Assembly: GCA_035048815.1 (NCBI GenBank) | Contig: JAUCBN010000012.1 | Span: forward strand, 11,017,001 to 11,081,000 | Direction: 5' to 3' | Origin: Abelmoschus esculentus | Lineage: Eukaryota > Streptophyta > Magnoliopsida > Malvales > Malvaceae | Length of the DNA: 64,000 nt | Part shown: positions 11,619 to 23,721 of the stretch, one piece after another | Layout of the letters: the number at the start of each line of letters is the position of its first letter | Numbering within the stretch: the stretch's first letter is position 1 | Notes under the pieces: generated by a model | What the model was told of the DNA's origin: nothing | The model's database searches: none | What the model saw: only the letters and a program-made list of their open reading frames with translations | Program-made: the position numbers and the translations under genes

Positions 11619-11826
11619 TGTAAACATTCATACAGCTATAGAAGAAAATAAGAATGAGTGTAAAAGGGATGATCTTATTGAAGAAAAGTTCTGAATATTT
11701 ATACACAAACCAAATGAGAAATGCATGAGAAAACCATGAGGAAACCCTGATAGACTCGTCATGAGCTGTCACCAAATTTGGAGGGAAAATTGATTTCGGT
11801 TATACCAGAAGGAATATTATTTAACA
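11619..11826 (-). repeat. 5' LTR of copia element
   Basis: Right-hand LTR (5' in the element's orientation), matching 8141-8349. It ends 'gaatattatttaaca'. Confidence 0.88.
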
Positions 11827-11831
11827 CCACA

Positions 11832-12639
11832 CATGGTTGATTAGCCTGAATCCATTTGTTTCCTATTGATTTAGCAGATAATGACAGTTCATTGTTCCCA
11901 TTCGCTCGATTGTTGAACTTCTGTAATGGAGTTAGACAACTGAAATAATTTAGGTTTCACGTGAAGGAAATAAGCCATTAGATATGTTAGCCAAATCTCA
12001 AGTTCATCGTTTCAACTTCATCTTTTGGAAGTCCCTCCGGCGAGTATTAAACCATTATTAGATAAGGATGTCTTACATGTTCCGTAATCTTTTATAATTT
12101 TATTTTCGATTTAAAAAAATTAAGACTCAAATAAATAAAATTATATAAATTTTATTTGGAAAATGTGTATCAGATAATTATCCTAAGTATCACTTAATTG
12201 ATCCCTTCTAATCTAGAAATTATTATATGATCTCATCACACTATGTTAATCATGGTCTTATCGATTGAGATTCATCGAATTAATAATATGTGAGAGAAGT
12301 GAAGATTCACCTTATAAAAAAATAAGGGAAGATTCATTTAAAAAATAAGATATAAATTTATTATTAGATGTGATTATGAATAACATGACGAGTTAGGTTC
12401 ATTAAATAATTTTTCCCTTTTAATTAAATGGAAGTAAAAAAAATGTATAGAAAATATATAGTGAACTCAATTCCAAATGTCATTCGATCTTTATTATTGT
12501 TAAATTTAAGAATATTGATATTCATTCTTTTTCATTGAAATGAGAAGATTTAATAAATTTCATTTGATTTAACAAACGATAGAAACAATTTTTACTTTTG
12601 TTGATGCTTAAATTGTGAGTACAAATCCTTTATCTTTTA
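11832..12639. other. Intergenic DNA, nothing recognised
   Basis: AT-rich with no open frame over 60 codons that looks coding. Not clearly related to other parts of the window. Confidence 0.5.
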
Positions 12640-12860
12640 ATTGTTCTTCCTTATGTGTCTCACTTTAAATTAGTGGATTTAGGGTTTAAGGTTAGGGTCG
12701 TGGCTAGGGAATTAGAGGGAGAGTGTATTTTTATGGTATTGAGTCTAAGGTTTAGGATATAGAAAATTAGATTTGGGTTTTAAAATTTAAATTTTTAAAA
12801 AATTTTAGCAGGAGGTACGAAAGGAGTCATGAGTAGAGGGCAGAAGATTTCTACTCTAAA
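12640..12860 (-). repeat. AT-rich 'taaaccctaaa' repeat, inverted copy
   Basis: Its reverse complement follows the same motif order as 4645-4885, including 'ctatatcctaaac' and 'aatacac'. It lies 5.4 kb after OMT1, or 1.7 kb if the copia element is removed. Confidence 0.55.
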
Positions 12861-13226
12861 TTATTAGATATTAGACAAGATTATTAGAGATGAGTTATAA
12901 AATAGTTAATCACAATTTTAGGTAGTTTATTTAGATTGAATTGAGATAAAGAATCACAGATAATATAGTTGTCGAAATGAAGAAGTGAAGTCGAGAAGAG
13001 GGAAAAGTTATCCATCATTGTCCTCTCTTGTGTTGAACCCCTCATAGTTGATGATGTAGGAATATTTATAATGAGTAGTGAATTTTGATCACCGAAAGTG
13101 TCAAGTTTAAGGTTATAATGACTATTAATAAAGTAATAAAATAGACTTAATTGTCGACTAATAGACTGAAATGCTAATTTAAGTTAACTTACCAACTGTC
13201 ATGTCAAAGCTCAACGGCTAAGCATG

Positions 13227-13390
13227 AAAAAAAAATTTAAACAAGCTAATAACGATTACGGTAGTATTTATTCTAGAATATAATCTCCACCATTTGACAT
13301 TGATCTCTCAATCACTCTGTTGAGATCACTGGTGCTCGAACTTATAACCTATAAGAACAACAACCGTTCCGTTAACCACTTAGGCTAGAG
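13227..13390 (-). mobile_element. tRNA-derived SINE-like element
   Basis: On the minus strand, starting near 13387, it reads TAGCCTAAGTGGTTAAC, a good RNA polymerase III A box. About 45 bp later comes AAGTTCGAGCACC, a B-box-like motif (13331-13343). It ends in a run of T (minus strand) at 13227-13235, as in Au-type plant SINEs. No certain target duplication was found. An alternative is a degenerate tRNA pseudogene. Confidence 0.5.
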
Positions 13391-15369
13391 GGAAAGTGCA
13401 TACTCTAGAAACGTTGATCGTTCCTTCAATTTGGAGTGATGGATATTCTCTATCAGAGCACTTGTTATCTGCCTATTGCTTCATACATGTTTCTGCCTTA
13501 GTGAGATTATCTTATAGTATGTTCTTAATGTGTGCTCGTTCATAACATCAGTAACCCCTTATACTATCGAGTCATCAGTACACCTCATCTTACAAGGTGG
13601 GTGGCCATGCAAAGCTTCAAATGAAGTGATGACTAAGGTTGTATAGAAATTTGTGTTGTAGGATAGAGCCACGTAGGTATAGAAAGGGCAATCTTCCTCC
13701 ACCCCGAAGATTTTATTTTTATTTTTATTTTTATTTAATTTTTAAAATTTTAATTTATTTATAAATTAACTCATACCTTCAATCATTTATATTTTATCTT
13801 GTTAACCTCAAATCCTAGCTCCGTCTATATCACCACTCAAGCTACAGTAACCATTGAACTGATGCCTTTGGTTTTAAAAAAAAAACAACACCACTCAAAT
13901 ATTATTCAAAGTATTGATTTAATCTGATAAGTGCTTAAAAATTCTTTTTTATGTACCATTTTTACCATAATTATTGTTAGTCTTAAGCAAAATTGAGGGA
14001 CAATAATGACAAATTTTGCATAATTCTTTCAGTTTAGTTCTGGTATGATTATTTAATGAATTAATGCAATAATTGATGAAAAAAATGTACTATTGTTGCT
14101 TTTATGACTTTATAGGTAATTTGTCGCTCTGACAGACCAATGCCGCTACAAACAAGGAGGGCAGTCACAATCAAAATTTGTCACAAGACATTGCTGAAAC
14201 ATGTTAAGCTGAGGAGTAAGTATAGTAAACCAGACTAAAGACCTGTACTGATATCGTTCCAACCAAAGAAAAAGACATACTGTCGTTGAGACTCAGCTGT
14301 GTAACGGTCGTGACATCAAATTACCGAAACAACACAATACACCTATCGAGATAATACTTAGAAGATGTTGATATGGTAGGCATTCTGAAGAGAATAACAA
14401 GGTGGATTTTTTAAAGCAAGCAACATAGAGATTAAAGATGAAAAACACATAAAAATCTAGGTCAAAGACACGTCGAAAAAGTTAAATGAAAGTCAATTAA
14501 GAATTAAAATAAAGAAATTTATTCATGTAATAAAGTTGAATTTATTTTTAATTTGTACTCCTACTCTTAGAAGGACTTGAACTAGGCCAAAGCCTATAAA
14601 CATACCATATGAGGAGAGAAAGATCATCTAGAAATTAGATCAAACCCATTGTCTTCTACTCTCTCCATCGTGTTTTAAGTCCCTTTAGGGTAGAGATTAG
14701 TTTGTGGAGAAACTGCGAGAAAATGTTTGTATTTTGTTTAAGTTTTATTAATGCAATTTAAGATTTAAGGTTTGTTTATTCTTAGTGTTTACGATTTCTT
14801 GCACTCAAACTTTCGAAAAAAGTTTGTTGAGAAAAATTTACTTGTCAAATATCGGAAGAATTAAACTCACTAAAACAATTTAGTTTAAAACTATAAATTT
14901 TTTTCATGTTTTCTAAGGGAAAAATGTAACAAACTGCATACGAATTTAATATAAAAAATTAACTATATCACAAAATTTTAATTATTTTTGATTATTTAAA
15001 ATTAAAATAAATCTTAGGCATTTATCTATATTTTAAATTCATTTAGAATTTTATTGAATGTAAAAAAAAGGTTTAACACCCAAATAATGGTTCCATAAAC
15101 ACACAAGAATTAAAAGTGTATTAACCTTAAATTAACAGTAACCCAAGAACACCAAACCTTTCAAGCTTTGTTCTTCTCCTTTTTTTTTGTCCTTTGATGA
15201 TCTTTAAACTTTTTTCACTACAAGGGGATGGAATGATTATCACTTCAATATTGGGTGATGAAGGACTTTAAAACAAAATAAAATATTGGATTTCAGGTTT
15301 CGAACATCCAAATTTGTTACCTTAAAACCACTCATCCCACCATTTCAACATATTATTCCCACCGCACAC
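13391..15369. other. Gene-free DNA, partly LTR-like
   Basis: No protein-coding segment is supported. 14580-14900 has the look of an LTR R/U5 region ('cctataaacatacc', then 'ctctactctctccatcgtg' and T-rich text), similar in style to the solo LTR at 60617-61968, but no ends were found. 13720-13760 is a TTTTA simple repeat. Confidence 0.4.
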
Positions 15370-17381
15370 CTAGCTTTGGTGGGTGGGTCTCCCAGCAGGG
15401 ATTTTTTGCGTACACAACGTCTCGAACCTAAGATAAAAATTATGTTTAACATTTAGAAAAAGATAAAAATTATATGTATATATATATATTTTTTATTTTC
15501 GTTAATGTTAGTTTTAATTTCTTTTGTTAATTATGTTATATAAATAAAATTCAAATGTTAAATAAATAAATCCATTGTTTTTAAATAAAGAAATATTAAA
15601 TAAAAAACCAAAATATAAATTAAATCTAATAATATAAAAAACAAACATAATGAGCTCAAATGTTAAGTAAGTTTAATTTATTATTACAACGGTCCACAAT
15701 TTAAAAAAACCCGATCTGTAAAAATATATATATATTACAAGCCCATTTACATCCTGCCTGTTGGAGCCTTAATCAGATAATAAACTCTAATACTTTATTC
15801 TTGTTTTTTTTGTAGCTGATTGTGAGTCGTTGGATCTGATTTTATGATCCAATGGTCGAGATCGGAAGGAAGAAACTTCCAGACTTCTAACTCACCCATG
15901 CCTTGCTGCTTTGGCTGCTCCACGCACGCGTACAGCACACGCGCAGGACACCGGCCGTTCTCCGATCATCTCTCTCGTCCAGCAACCGATTCATGCATGC
16001 CAACAAAAGAAGTATATATCACAACAATTTTAGAAGAAAAAATAACAAAAAAAAATATAAGACACGCCAGATCCGTACGCAATTGCAAAAATAACAAGGC
16101 TAAAAAACAAACACTTTTATAGACGATAATCACAACAATTCCAGCACACACAAACGAACAAGATTCCAACAAATCAATAGAGGCAATCAATAACATTTAG
16201 GGTTTCTTTTCCCTTTTCTTTTGATGTATAAATTGATTATAAAAACCGAAGAATAGAACATTGTTAGGGTCTCCCAATCACCAGAAATCAATAGATATCA
16301 TTTGTTTTGATGTATACCCTCTCTTATCAATTTTGCATGCATCGAAAAGGAGGGAACTAGATTATTGCCTTTCTTTTAAACCATCAGTTTATTTCGTCCC
16401 CTTGTCTGTTAGTGATAAGCTAACTGTCTTCGGACCTTGAATAATGAGCCAAGCAAAAGGGAAAGAGGAATCCCTCATCTTCGTTTGCGTTTCTTTGTTT
16501 TGAAATAGAATGCTCGGTCTTGTTTTTTCGGTTTTCAGCGAGAGTTTGGATCTAGAGATTCGAAAAGGGGGATTTTGTTTTGTGTTTTTGAAATCAAAGG
16601 TTAAATCGAAGAGGATTTCGAAAAGAACTGTTGTAAAAAGTTTTTAAACTCGTCGGCCATCAGTGGTGGTTTCTAGATTTCTACGACAGCGATTTTTGGT
16701 TTTTGAGATTAACATGATGAATATTCATCGTGTTCTGAGTTCGGTCGAATAAACTAGAGAATTAGGGGTTTGATTTATTTTCGAAGGGTATAAAATGAAT
16801 AAAGTGTTTTTTGTGTCTGTTTTAATTGTGTTTTTTTATAGTCGGTGTGTTTTGAAATTGGGTTAATCATTTCATTAAACCCTTCCGTGCTTTCAAAACA
16901 TTTTCCTTAGTACTCGAAACTTTGTTCAGTCTTTATTTTGGTCATCAGACCATATAATAAGCTTTAATTTGGCCTAAGAATGCTAAAATCATTTTAATTT
17001 AGTCCCTTTGTCGTTTTAAATCAGCTTTATATTTTCACTTTTTTCAATTTTGGCCCCAAATCTGATGATAAGGGTTTACATTTGTTTCCTAGAATTTATT
17101 TTCCCTTTCATTTCAGTCACTATTCTAAATAGTTTCCTCTCATTTCGATTTAGCTTTATATTTTTCTTTCTATTTTGTTTTGGTCACTGTTTTTTATTCA
17201 ACCTTTTATTTTTAATTTATCTCTTAAATTTTGTTTTCATCTCACCTTAGTTCCCTCTAGTAAACAATGTTCTTATTTTAATGCTACTTAAGTTTATGTT
17301 TTTATTCGACTTGATCCATGTTCATTTATTTATTTATTTATTTATGTAGTTACTTTGGTCGTTTATTTGTACATATATTTG
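15370..17381 (+). repeat. Tat/Ogre-like LTR, copy B
   Basis: Collinear with copy C (20058-22124) from 'cctagctttggtgggtgg' to 'tttatttgtacatatattt', and with copy A from about 15640 on. It carries the CGTTGGATC...GATCCAATG hairpin at 15828-15854, with one mismatch. The right end is cut at 17381, where unrelated sequence begins. Noncoding. Confidence 0.65.
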
Positions 17382-17675
17382 CCAAATGTTGTTGATAAGC
17401 TATCTGGAACACGAATAAGCTATCATGCGCTTGCTGACGTCATCTTCTAGTAACTGTTAACCAAATGCCACATCAAATTTTCATAATCAAAGTCGTGTCC
17501 ACAAATCTAGACTCGATCCAGAAAATAAAAAAAAAATCAGAAATCAGACATTTAGGTACATTTTCCAGATTCAGATTCCTGCACAAAAAGAAACGAGAAC
17601 AACAAGATCAGTAACATATTCATCAAACAAAGGAGTAATTAAGCAAAAAATATTAACTATTTTAAGCACTTATCA
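17382..17675. other. Unidentified 290-bp insert between two LTR fragments
   Basis: Starts 'tgttgttgataagc' and ends 'aagcacttatca', so short inverted ends (TGATAAG/CTTATCA) are visible. It might be a small nonautonomous element or part of another LTR. No coding. Confidence 0.3.
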
Positions 17676-18409
17676 GATCTACATGAGCAATGGGCTTTGG
17701 ATAGTAACTAGAGCCTAATCTGACATTAGGTGCTCGAGAGAGACTTAAGTGAGGGTTTCAATGACTAAAAGGAGTGTGCTTTGTCGATAGGCTAAATGAC
17801 ACTATTGAGACTGAGAGAAGATGCCATGGTATTTTAGAATGTAAGGTTCCTATGACTCGAGAGAGTGGGAACACTTTAGAAATCTCTGTCGAGTAAATAG
17901 ACACCATAGATGCTATATGTTCGTAGGAGTGGGGTTAAGAAGTCCATAGGAACCTCCACCAATCATTCCCAGGAGAACTCATCAATAGAAGGTTAGTACA
18001 ACATATTGTTTGAACGTGTTCTTGCATCCTGTTTTTGCCTCAACATTTATAAACTGCTTTCTTTGTTTCACTGTTCTCTTGCAATACACTATTACATTCT
18101 ACACACCACTTCCATACATCTATTGTACTATCACCATCCATTCCATTTTGCCTTGGCATATTTTAGTTGCTTGCATTCTGAAATTATCATAGCATTCCAC
18201 CATTACACCTTCACTGTAGATATCCATTTCCACCTGTTTATATCTTTAACTTTATTTTTCTTTTTAGTTAGTGACACCTTTTTGCCTTGACAAATTTGAC
18301 GTATACTTTACCATAGATCCTTGTGGGAACGATACTCATTCACCTTTTATTACTTGCACGACTGTGTATACTTACATATATGTGATCCACATAATTTATA
18401 GTAACACCA
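17676..18409 (+). mobile_element. Truncated Athila-type LTR fragment
   Basis: Collinear with the 3' part of the LTR at 37924-39767 (from about 39013 on). Shared landmarks are 'gatctac.tgagcaatggg', 'ctaaaaggag', 'gagagtgggaa' and the tail 'acgatactcattcacc'. It ends 'gtaacacca', matching the LTR end. It is older than the full element judging by its many differences. Confidence 0.7.
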
Positions 18410-19031
18410 GTCGGTCACCACTACACAAACACAGTTTTGTTAAGACAGATTCAATCGCTCCTTGGTGCTTGAGTTCTCTGGTCGTAGGTCTCCTAGGATA
18501 CAACAACAAAAACCTTTTAAAGCAACACAAATATAGAAACCATGAATCGTACTCTCTTACCTTCGTCTATTACTGAAATTACTATACAATTTTGAGGTCT
18601 AAAGAATTTTGGTGTCATTCAAAACTGAAAACGGCATTCTATTTATTGGAAAAAAATTAGGTCAAAAACATGATAGATAAATATATCAAATTAATGATAA
18701 TTGATACTTTCTTATTTAATTTGAAAACAATATTGTTTTTAATTCAAATATTTTTGTGAATGGCAAAAATTACTTTTTAATTATTCGTATGTAAAAAAAC
18801 GTATATTATCCTTTAAATTATAAATATTTAAAAAATATAAGTTATTTAAAAAGCAATTAATCTTAACGGGTAAAATATCCTTTAAAACAAAAAAGATTCA
18901 ATCGATCCAAACATTCATATCATACACGTCACATACCTAAATCAAATGAGATTAGATTCACCCACGTCAAGTCATTCAAATTATTATTATAAAATTTATT
19001 AAAATAACAGATTTTGGTTCATGAAGAGAAA
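18410..19031. other. Intergenic DNA, nothing recognised
   Basis: AT-rich; no coding or repeat signature beyond simple A/T runs. Confidence 0.5.
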
Positions 19032-19043
19032 ATGAATTTGAGA

Positions 19044-19570
19044 GTATGAGAAATGATTAATACTACATAAATGGTACCTAATAATTATGTGTTCTCTTAA
19101 TAATGAAATTTATGGGATTGATATTGAAACAATGGATTATCTGTTCTATGATTGTGTTTACTCGAAAAAAATACTGAAAATTATTCTACAGGCTTTTCAT
19201 ATTCATGATAGTTTTGTGACTTGGTCATGCTTGGTTGACTTGGTTCAAAGATTTGGGAGAGAAAAACGTTAAAAGCTACCTTGTTACGTTTGTGTTGGTG
19301 TAGTTTCCTTTATTATGATTGTCATGAACGAAACAAGCATGTGCATGGTTGGTCCTCAAGGAACTTCTAATATGACGTGGATAAAATTAAGTATGATATT
19401 CGTTTGAAGTTTTTTGATTACAGGCTTACACGAGATTCATCCGGTTTATGTTCTAAGTGAGATATTTTATAGTTTTCTTTTCCTTATTATTTTGAGGCTG
19501 ACATGTTTGTTAGTTTTCGTATGAGATTCTTTTAGATGAATAAAATTTTAACCATTTATATAAAAAAAAT
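19044..19570 (+). mobile_element. 5'-truncated LINE (L1-like) 3' end
   Basis: 19087-19272 encodes the zinc-finger region that ends plant LINE reverse transcriptases (ETMDYLFYDCVYSKKIL). The frame further on reads like the family's tail (HERNKHVHG, after a stop and shift). The segment ends in an A-rich tail near 19560-19570. ATGAATTTGAGA (19032-19043) and ATGAATTCGAGA (19571-19582) form a probable 12-bp target duplication with one mismatch. This is what target-primed, 5'-truncated insertion leaves. Confidence 0.7.
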
Positions 19571-19582
19571 ATGAATTCGAGA

Positions 19583-20057
19583 TAAATTTACTGAGATCAG
19601 TTTCAGTATGAACGCAAATTTATTTGAAAGGAAAAAATTGTATTTATTGAAATAATACACCATGAAAATTATTTAGAAAAATACATCGTTCTAAACACGT
19701 GAGACGAATTCATACCCACCAATTGGAGAAATTGTATCATGAGTCATTCATGCCACGTTTTTTATGGGGTTAACCAATCAAATAGTAATTACTAATTTTA
19801 TTTGGATGTTAAACCAGGTTTTAATTTTATTCTTATTTGAATAATGGGCTTTAGTATAGTTATGATACACAAAAATAAAAATATATATTTTTCTTTTCTC
19901 CTTTACTTTTTTGTTACGTCAAAAATATATGTATGGTATCGTTTACTTTGAAAAATTAAAAAAATATTATTATATTTAATAAATATTATATTTTTTATTG
20001 CTCTTCCGATTTTCAAGGCCTTGGCCTGACTAATCCGGATTGACCCGGGTCTCACAC
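19583..20057. other. Intergenic DNA, nothing recognised
   Basis: AT-rich; no supported gene. The end (20010-20057) may already belong to the LTR copy C neighbourhood. Confidence 0.45.
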
Positions 20058-22124
20058 CTAGCTTTGGTGGGTAGGTCTCCCAGTAGGAATTTTTTGTGTA
20101 CACAACGTCTTGAACCTAAGACAAAAGTTATGTTTAACATTTAGAAAATGATAAAAATTGTATTATATATATTTTTTGTTTTTGTTAATGTTAGTTTTAA
20201 TTTCTTTTGTTAATTTTGTTATATAAATAAAATTCACATGTTAAATAAATAAATCCATTGTTTTTAAATAAAAAATATTAAATAAAAAACCAAAATATAA
20301 ATTAAATCCAATAATATAAAAACCAAACATAATGAGCCCAAATGTTAAGTAAGTTTAATTTATTATTACAACAATCCACATTTTAAACAAACCCGGTCTG
20401 TAAAAAAAATATATTACAAGCCCATTTACATCCCGCCCGTTTGGAGCCTTAATCATATAATAAACCCTAATACTCTATTCTTGTTTTTGTATAGCCGATT
20501 GTGAGCCGTTGGATCTGATCTATGATCCAACGATCGAGATCAAAAGGAATAAGCTTCCAGACTTCTACACAAACCCACGCATTGTTGCTTCGGTTGCTCC
20601 ATGCACGCGTGCAACACACGCGCAAAACACTTCAACTTTCGTCGTCGGACGTTCTCTGATCATCCCTCTCGTCTGGCAGTCGATTCATGCATTCCAACAA
20701 AAGTAGTATAAATCACAACAATTTTAGAAGCAATCAATAAAAAAAGAAGTATAAGACACGTCAGATCCGTACACAATTGCAGAAATAACAAGGAAAAAAA
20801 CAAACAATTTCATAGGAATTTATAGACGATAATCACATTAATTCCAACACACGCAAACGAACAAGATTCCAACAAATCAATAGAGGCAAGCAATAAAATT
20901 TAGGGTTTCTTTTCTTTCTTTTGATGTATAAATTGATTATAAAAACTGAAGAATAGAACATTGTTAGGGTCCCTCCAATCGCGAGAAATCAATAGATATC
21001 ATTTGTTTTGATGTATACCCTCTCTTATCAGTTTTTGCATGCATCGAAAAGGAGGGAACTAGATTATTACCTTCTTTTTAAAACCCTCGGTTTCTTTCGT
21101 CTCTTTGTCTACCAACGATAAGCTAACGGTCTTCGGACCTTGAATAGTGAGTCGAGGAAAAGGGGAAGAGGAATCCCTCATCTTCGTTTGTGTTTCTTTG
21201 TTTTGAAAGAGAAGGTTCAGTCTTGTTTTTTTCGATTTTTTAGCGAGAGTTTGGATCTAGGAATTCGAAAAGGGGGATTTTGTTTTGTGTTTTTGAAATC
21301 AGAGGTTAAATCGAAGAGGATTTCGAAAAAGAATGTTGTAAAAAAGTTTTTAAACTCGTCGATCACCGATGGTGGTTTCTGGATTTCTACGGCGGCGATT
21401 TTTGATTCTTGAGATGAATATGATGAATGTTCATCGTGTTCTTATGGGTTCGGTTGAATAAACTAGAGAATTGGGAGATTTGATTTATTTTCGAAGGGTA
21501 TAAAATGAATAAAAAAAAAATTGTGTGTGTTTTAATTGTTTTTTATAGTTAGGGGTGTTCTAAAATTGGGTTAATCATTTCATTAAACCCTTTCATGCTT
21601 TCAAAACATTGTCCGCAGTCCTCGAAACTTTTTTTAGTCTTTATTTTATTCACCAGACCATATAACAAGCTTTAATTTGTTTTTAATTTGGCCTAAGAAT
21701 GCTTAAATCATTTTAATTTAGTCCCTTTGTTGTTTTAAATCAGCTTTATATTTTCCTTTTTTTCAATTTTGACCCCAAATCTGATGATAAGGGTTTACAT
21801 TTGTTCCCTAGAATTTATTTTCCCTTTCATTACAGTCACTATTTTAAATAGTTTCCTCTCATTTCGATTTAGCTTTCTATTTTTCTTTCTATTTTGTTTT
21901 GGTCACTGTTTTTTATTCAGCCTTTTAATTTTTAATTTATCTCTTAAATTTTGTTTCCGTCTCATCTTGGTCCCCTCCAGTAAATAATATTCTTATTTTA
22001 ATCCTACTTAAGTTTATGTTTTTATTCGATTTGATCCATGTTCATTTATTTATTTATTTATGTAGTTACTTTGGTCATTTATTTGTACATATATTTTCCT
22101 TTTTATAATCTTTTAGTCATGCAC
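20058..22124 (+). repeat. Tat/Ogre-like LTR, copy C
   Basis: Parallel to copies A and B. The hairpin is perfect here: CGTTGGATC (20507-20515) and GATCCAACG (20524-20532). Its right side is cut at 22124 by the gag-only element ('ttttagtcatgcac' directly joins 'tgttaagcttgg'), while copy A continues past the corresponding point. No coding content; ORFs of 60-90 codons here are not conserved in frame among copies. Confidence 0.65.
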
Positions 22125-23172
22125 TGTTAAGCTTGGAGTGGCTCGATACACAACCGAATTTACTTACCAAGTGATTGAGAATTGACCAATTTGGATGGAT
22201 ATGTGTGGAAGCAAAAATATAGACAATGACACAAGGATCTATAGTGGTTCGACCTCGCCTACATCCACTACCTTAGCTTCCCACTAAGGATTTTCCAAAT
22301 TCACTAAGAATTTCAACCTTTTGAGGCCAAAGGGATAACCTTACAATCCTAGACTCAAACCCGAATCTAGCATCCAAAGTTCACAACCCGAACTTTGGGA
22401 ATTCACTCAACAAAGAGAAAACTTAGCAAACTTGTTTAATCCTTCTAATAAGGCTAATGTTTGCAATCTAAGCACTCACCCAATTCCTAATTACACTTGA
22501 GCATATATGACAATTAAGCTCACAAGTGTTTGTCTACCCAAATAATAGGAATTTAAGCACTAAGACAAATCTTTGATCATATTTTTGTTTACAATGAAGC
22601 ATTAGTCTTCTATTGATGCTTGAGGCTTCCTTTTATCATCCCAAATGAGCTTCTAGCCGTTGGTGACCGTTGGGATTGGTTTGGAGCCGTTTGGAGCTGA
22701 TTACAAGGCTTATTTCCTCTTCTGGTGCAGGCGGTATCGAAACAGGGTTCGAAACAGCTGCTTTGGGAAATAGTCATTGACCTACATTTATGAACAGGTA
22801 TCGATACCGCTCCTAGCTGTTGGGGGTTTTCATAAAATCGTTTTGACCGTTGGGGGTGTTTCAAAACAGGGTTCGAAACAGAGCATCACAGTGGCAAAAA
22901 GGTATCGATACCAGTATCGATACCACTGTGGTTTTGCCTTTGAAACCATGGTATTGAAGAACCGGTATCGAAACACCTTAAGGGTGTTTCGAAACACCTG
23001 AGTTAGAAACACTTATTTGGTTTCTTTAAATCATTTAAAACATATTTAAAATCACTTAAAAACATCTTAAATATATTTTCAAGTAGTTTGGACATAAGAA
23101 CCATTTTTTGAAATCTTTTCAAATTAGTCCAAAACTATTTTTCAATTATTATATCAAAACATAAGTTCTACA
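22125..23172 (-). repeat. 3' LTR of gag-only element (complete)
   Basis: TG...CA, 1048 bp. Its first 766 bp align without net length change to the right LTR. It contains self-complementary GGTATCGATACC at 22797-22808 and 22901-22912, AGTATCGATACC at 22913-22924, and the 16-bp palindrome GGTGTTTCGAAACACC at 22983-22998. Confidence 0.82.
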
Positions 23173-23190
23173 ATCTCCCCCTTTTTGATA
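23173..23190 (-). other. Polypurine tract of gag-only element
   Basis: Plus strand 'atctccccctttttgat', i.e. a purine-rich run on the element's coding strand directly inside the 3' LTR. This is the usual plus-strand priming site of LTR elements. A second, similar run is at 23351-23360. Confidence 0.6.
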
Positions 23191-23721
23191 TAATAAAACT
23201 AACTTGAAAAATTATTTTTGAGATTGCTCCCTCTTTGTCAAATAAACTTTGAATAAGAGAATTAAAGACTCAAATCATTTAAGGTTCCTCTTATCCATTT
23301 GAAAGTCTTTGAAGAGAAATTTTTCATAACATTCAATTTTTCATAACATTCTCCCCCTTTTTGTTATATCAAAAATGGTTCAAACCAAGTTTGAAAAACT
23401 TTAAAGCTCATAACATAGGAGAATTTGAAAGATATCAATTGTTGGAAAAATTAAGTATCAAAAATATTGGTTATGAAAACAAAAAAACTCCCCCTTACTC
23501 AAGGCATCATTAAGTGTTAGTCCAACATATATGATAAACTAGTTGAAATAAAACAAAAAAATAAGCAAATAAACCCAAAATCAACTAGAAATTTTACCAC
23601 ACTTGAGTCAAAGGTAGGATGTGAAGCCTTCCTTCTTCAAGTGTCCTACTTGTGCGTATGGAGCTCCCCCTTAATCTTGCACTTTGATGCTCATACCTCC
23701 ATCACACCTAAAATGTAACAA
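23191..23721. other. Noncoding 3' internal region of gag-only element
   Basis: No coding frame. Several 'tcccccttttt' or 'ctccccctt' runs recur (23351, 23491, 23665), perhaps decayed or repeated polypurine-type tracts. Confidence 0.5.

Larger units (their letters stand above)
8141..11826 (-). mobile_element. Decayed Ty1/copia LTR retrotransposon
   Basis: LTRs 8141-8349 and 11619-11826 (209 and 208 bp, TG..CA) bracket gag and pol pieces read on the minus strand. The flanks TCACA (8136-8140) and CCACA (11827-11831) are a probable 5-bp target duplication with one change. A polypurine tract (minus strand) is at 8350-8370. A degenerate tRNA-Met primer site, 'tagtatcag' on the minus strand, touches the right LTR. 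The integrase region is missing and the coding parts carry stops and frameshifts, so the copy is dead. Confidence 0.88.

Noticed and set aside
22777..23012. Overlapping frames on both strands around the palindromes
   Set aside because: Palindromic DNA gives open frames on both strands by symmetry; no conserved product.
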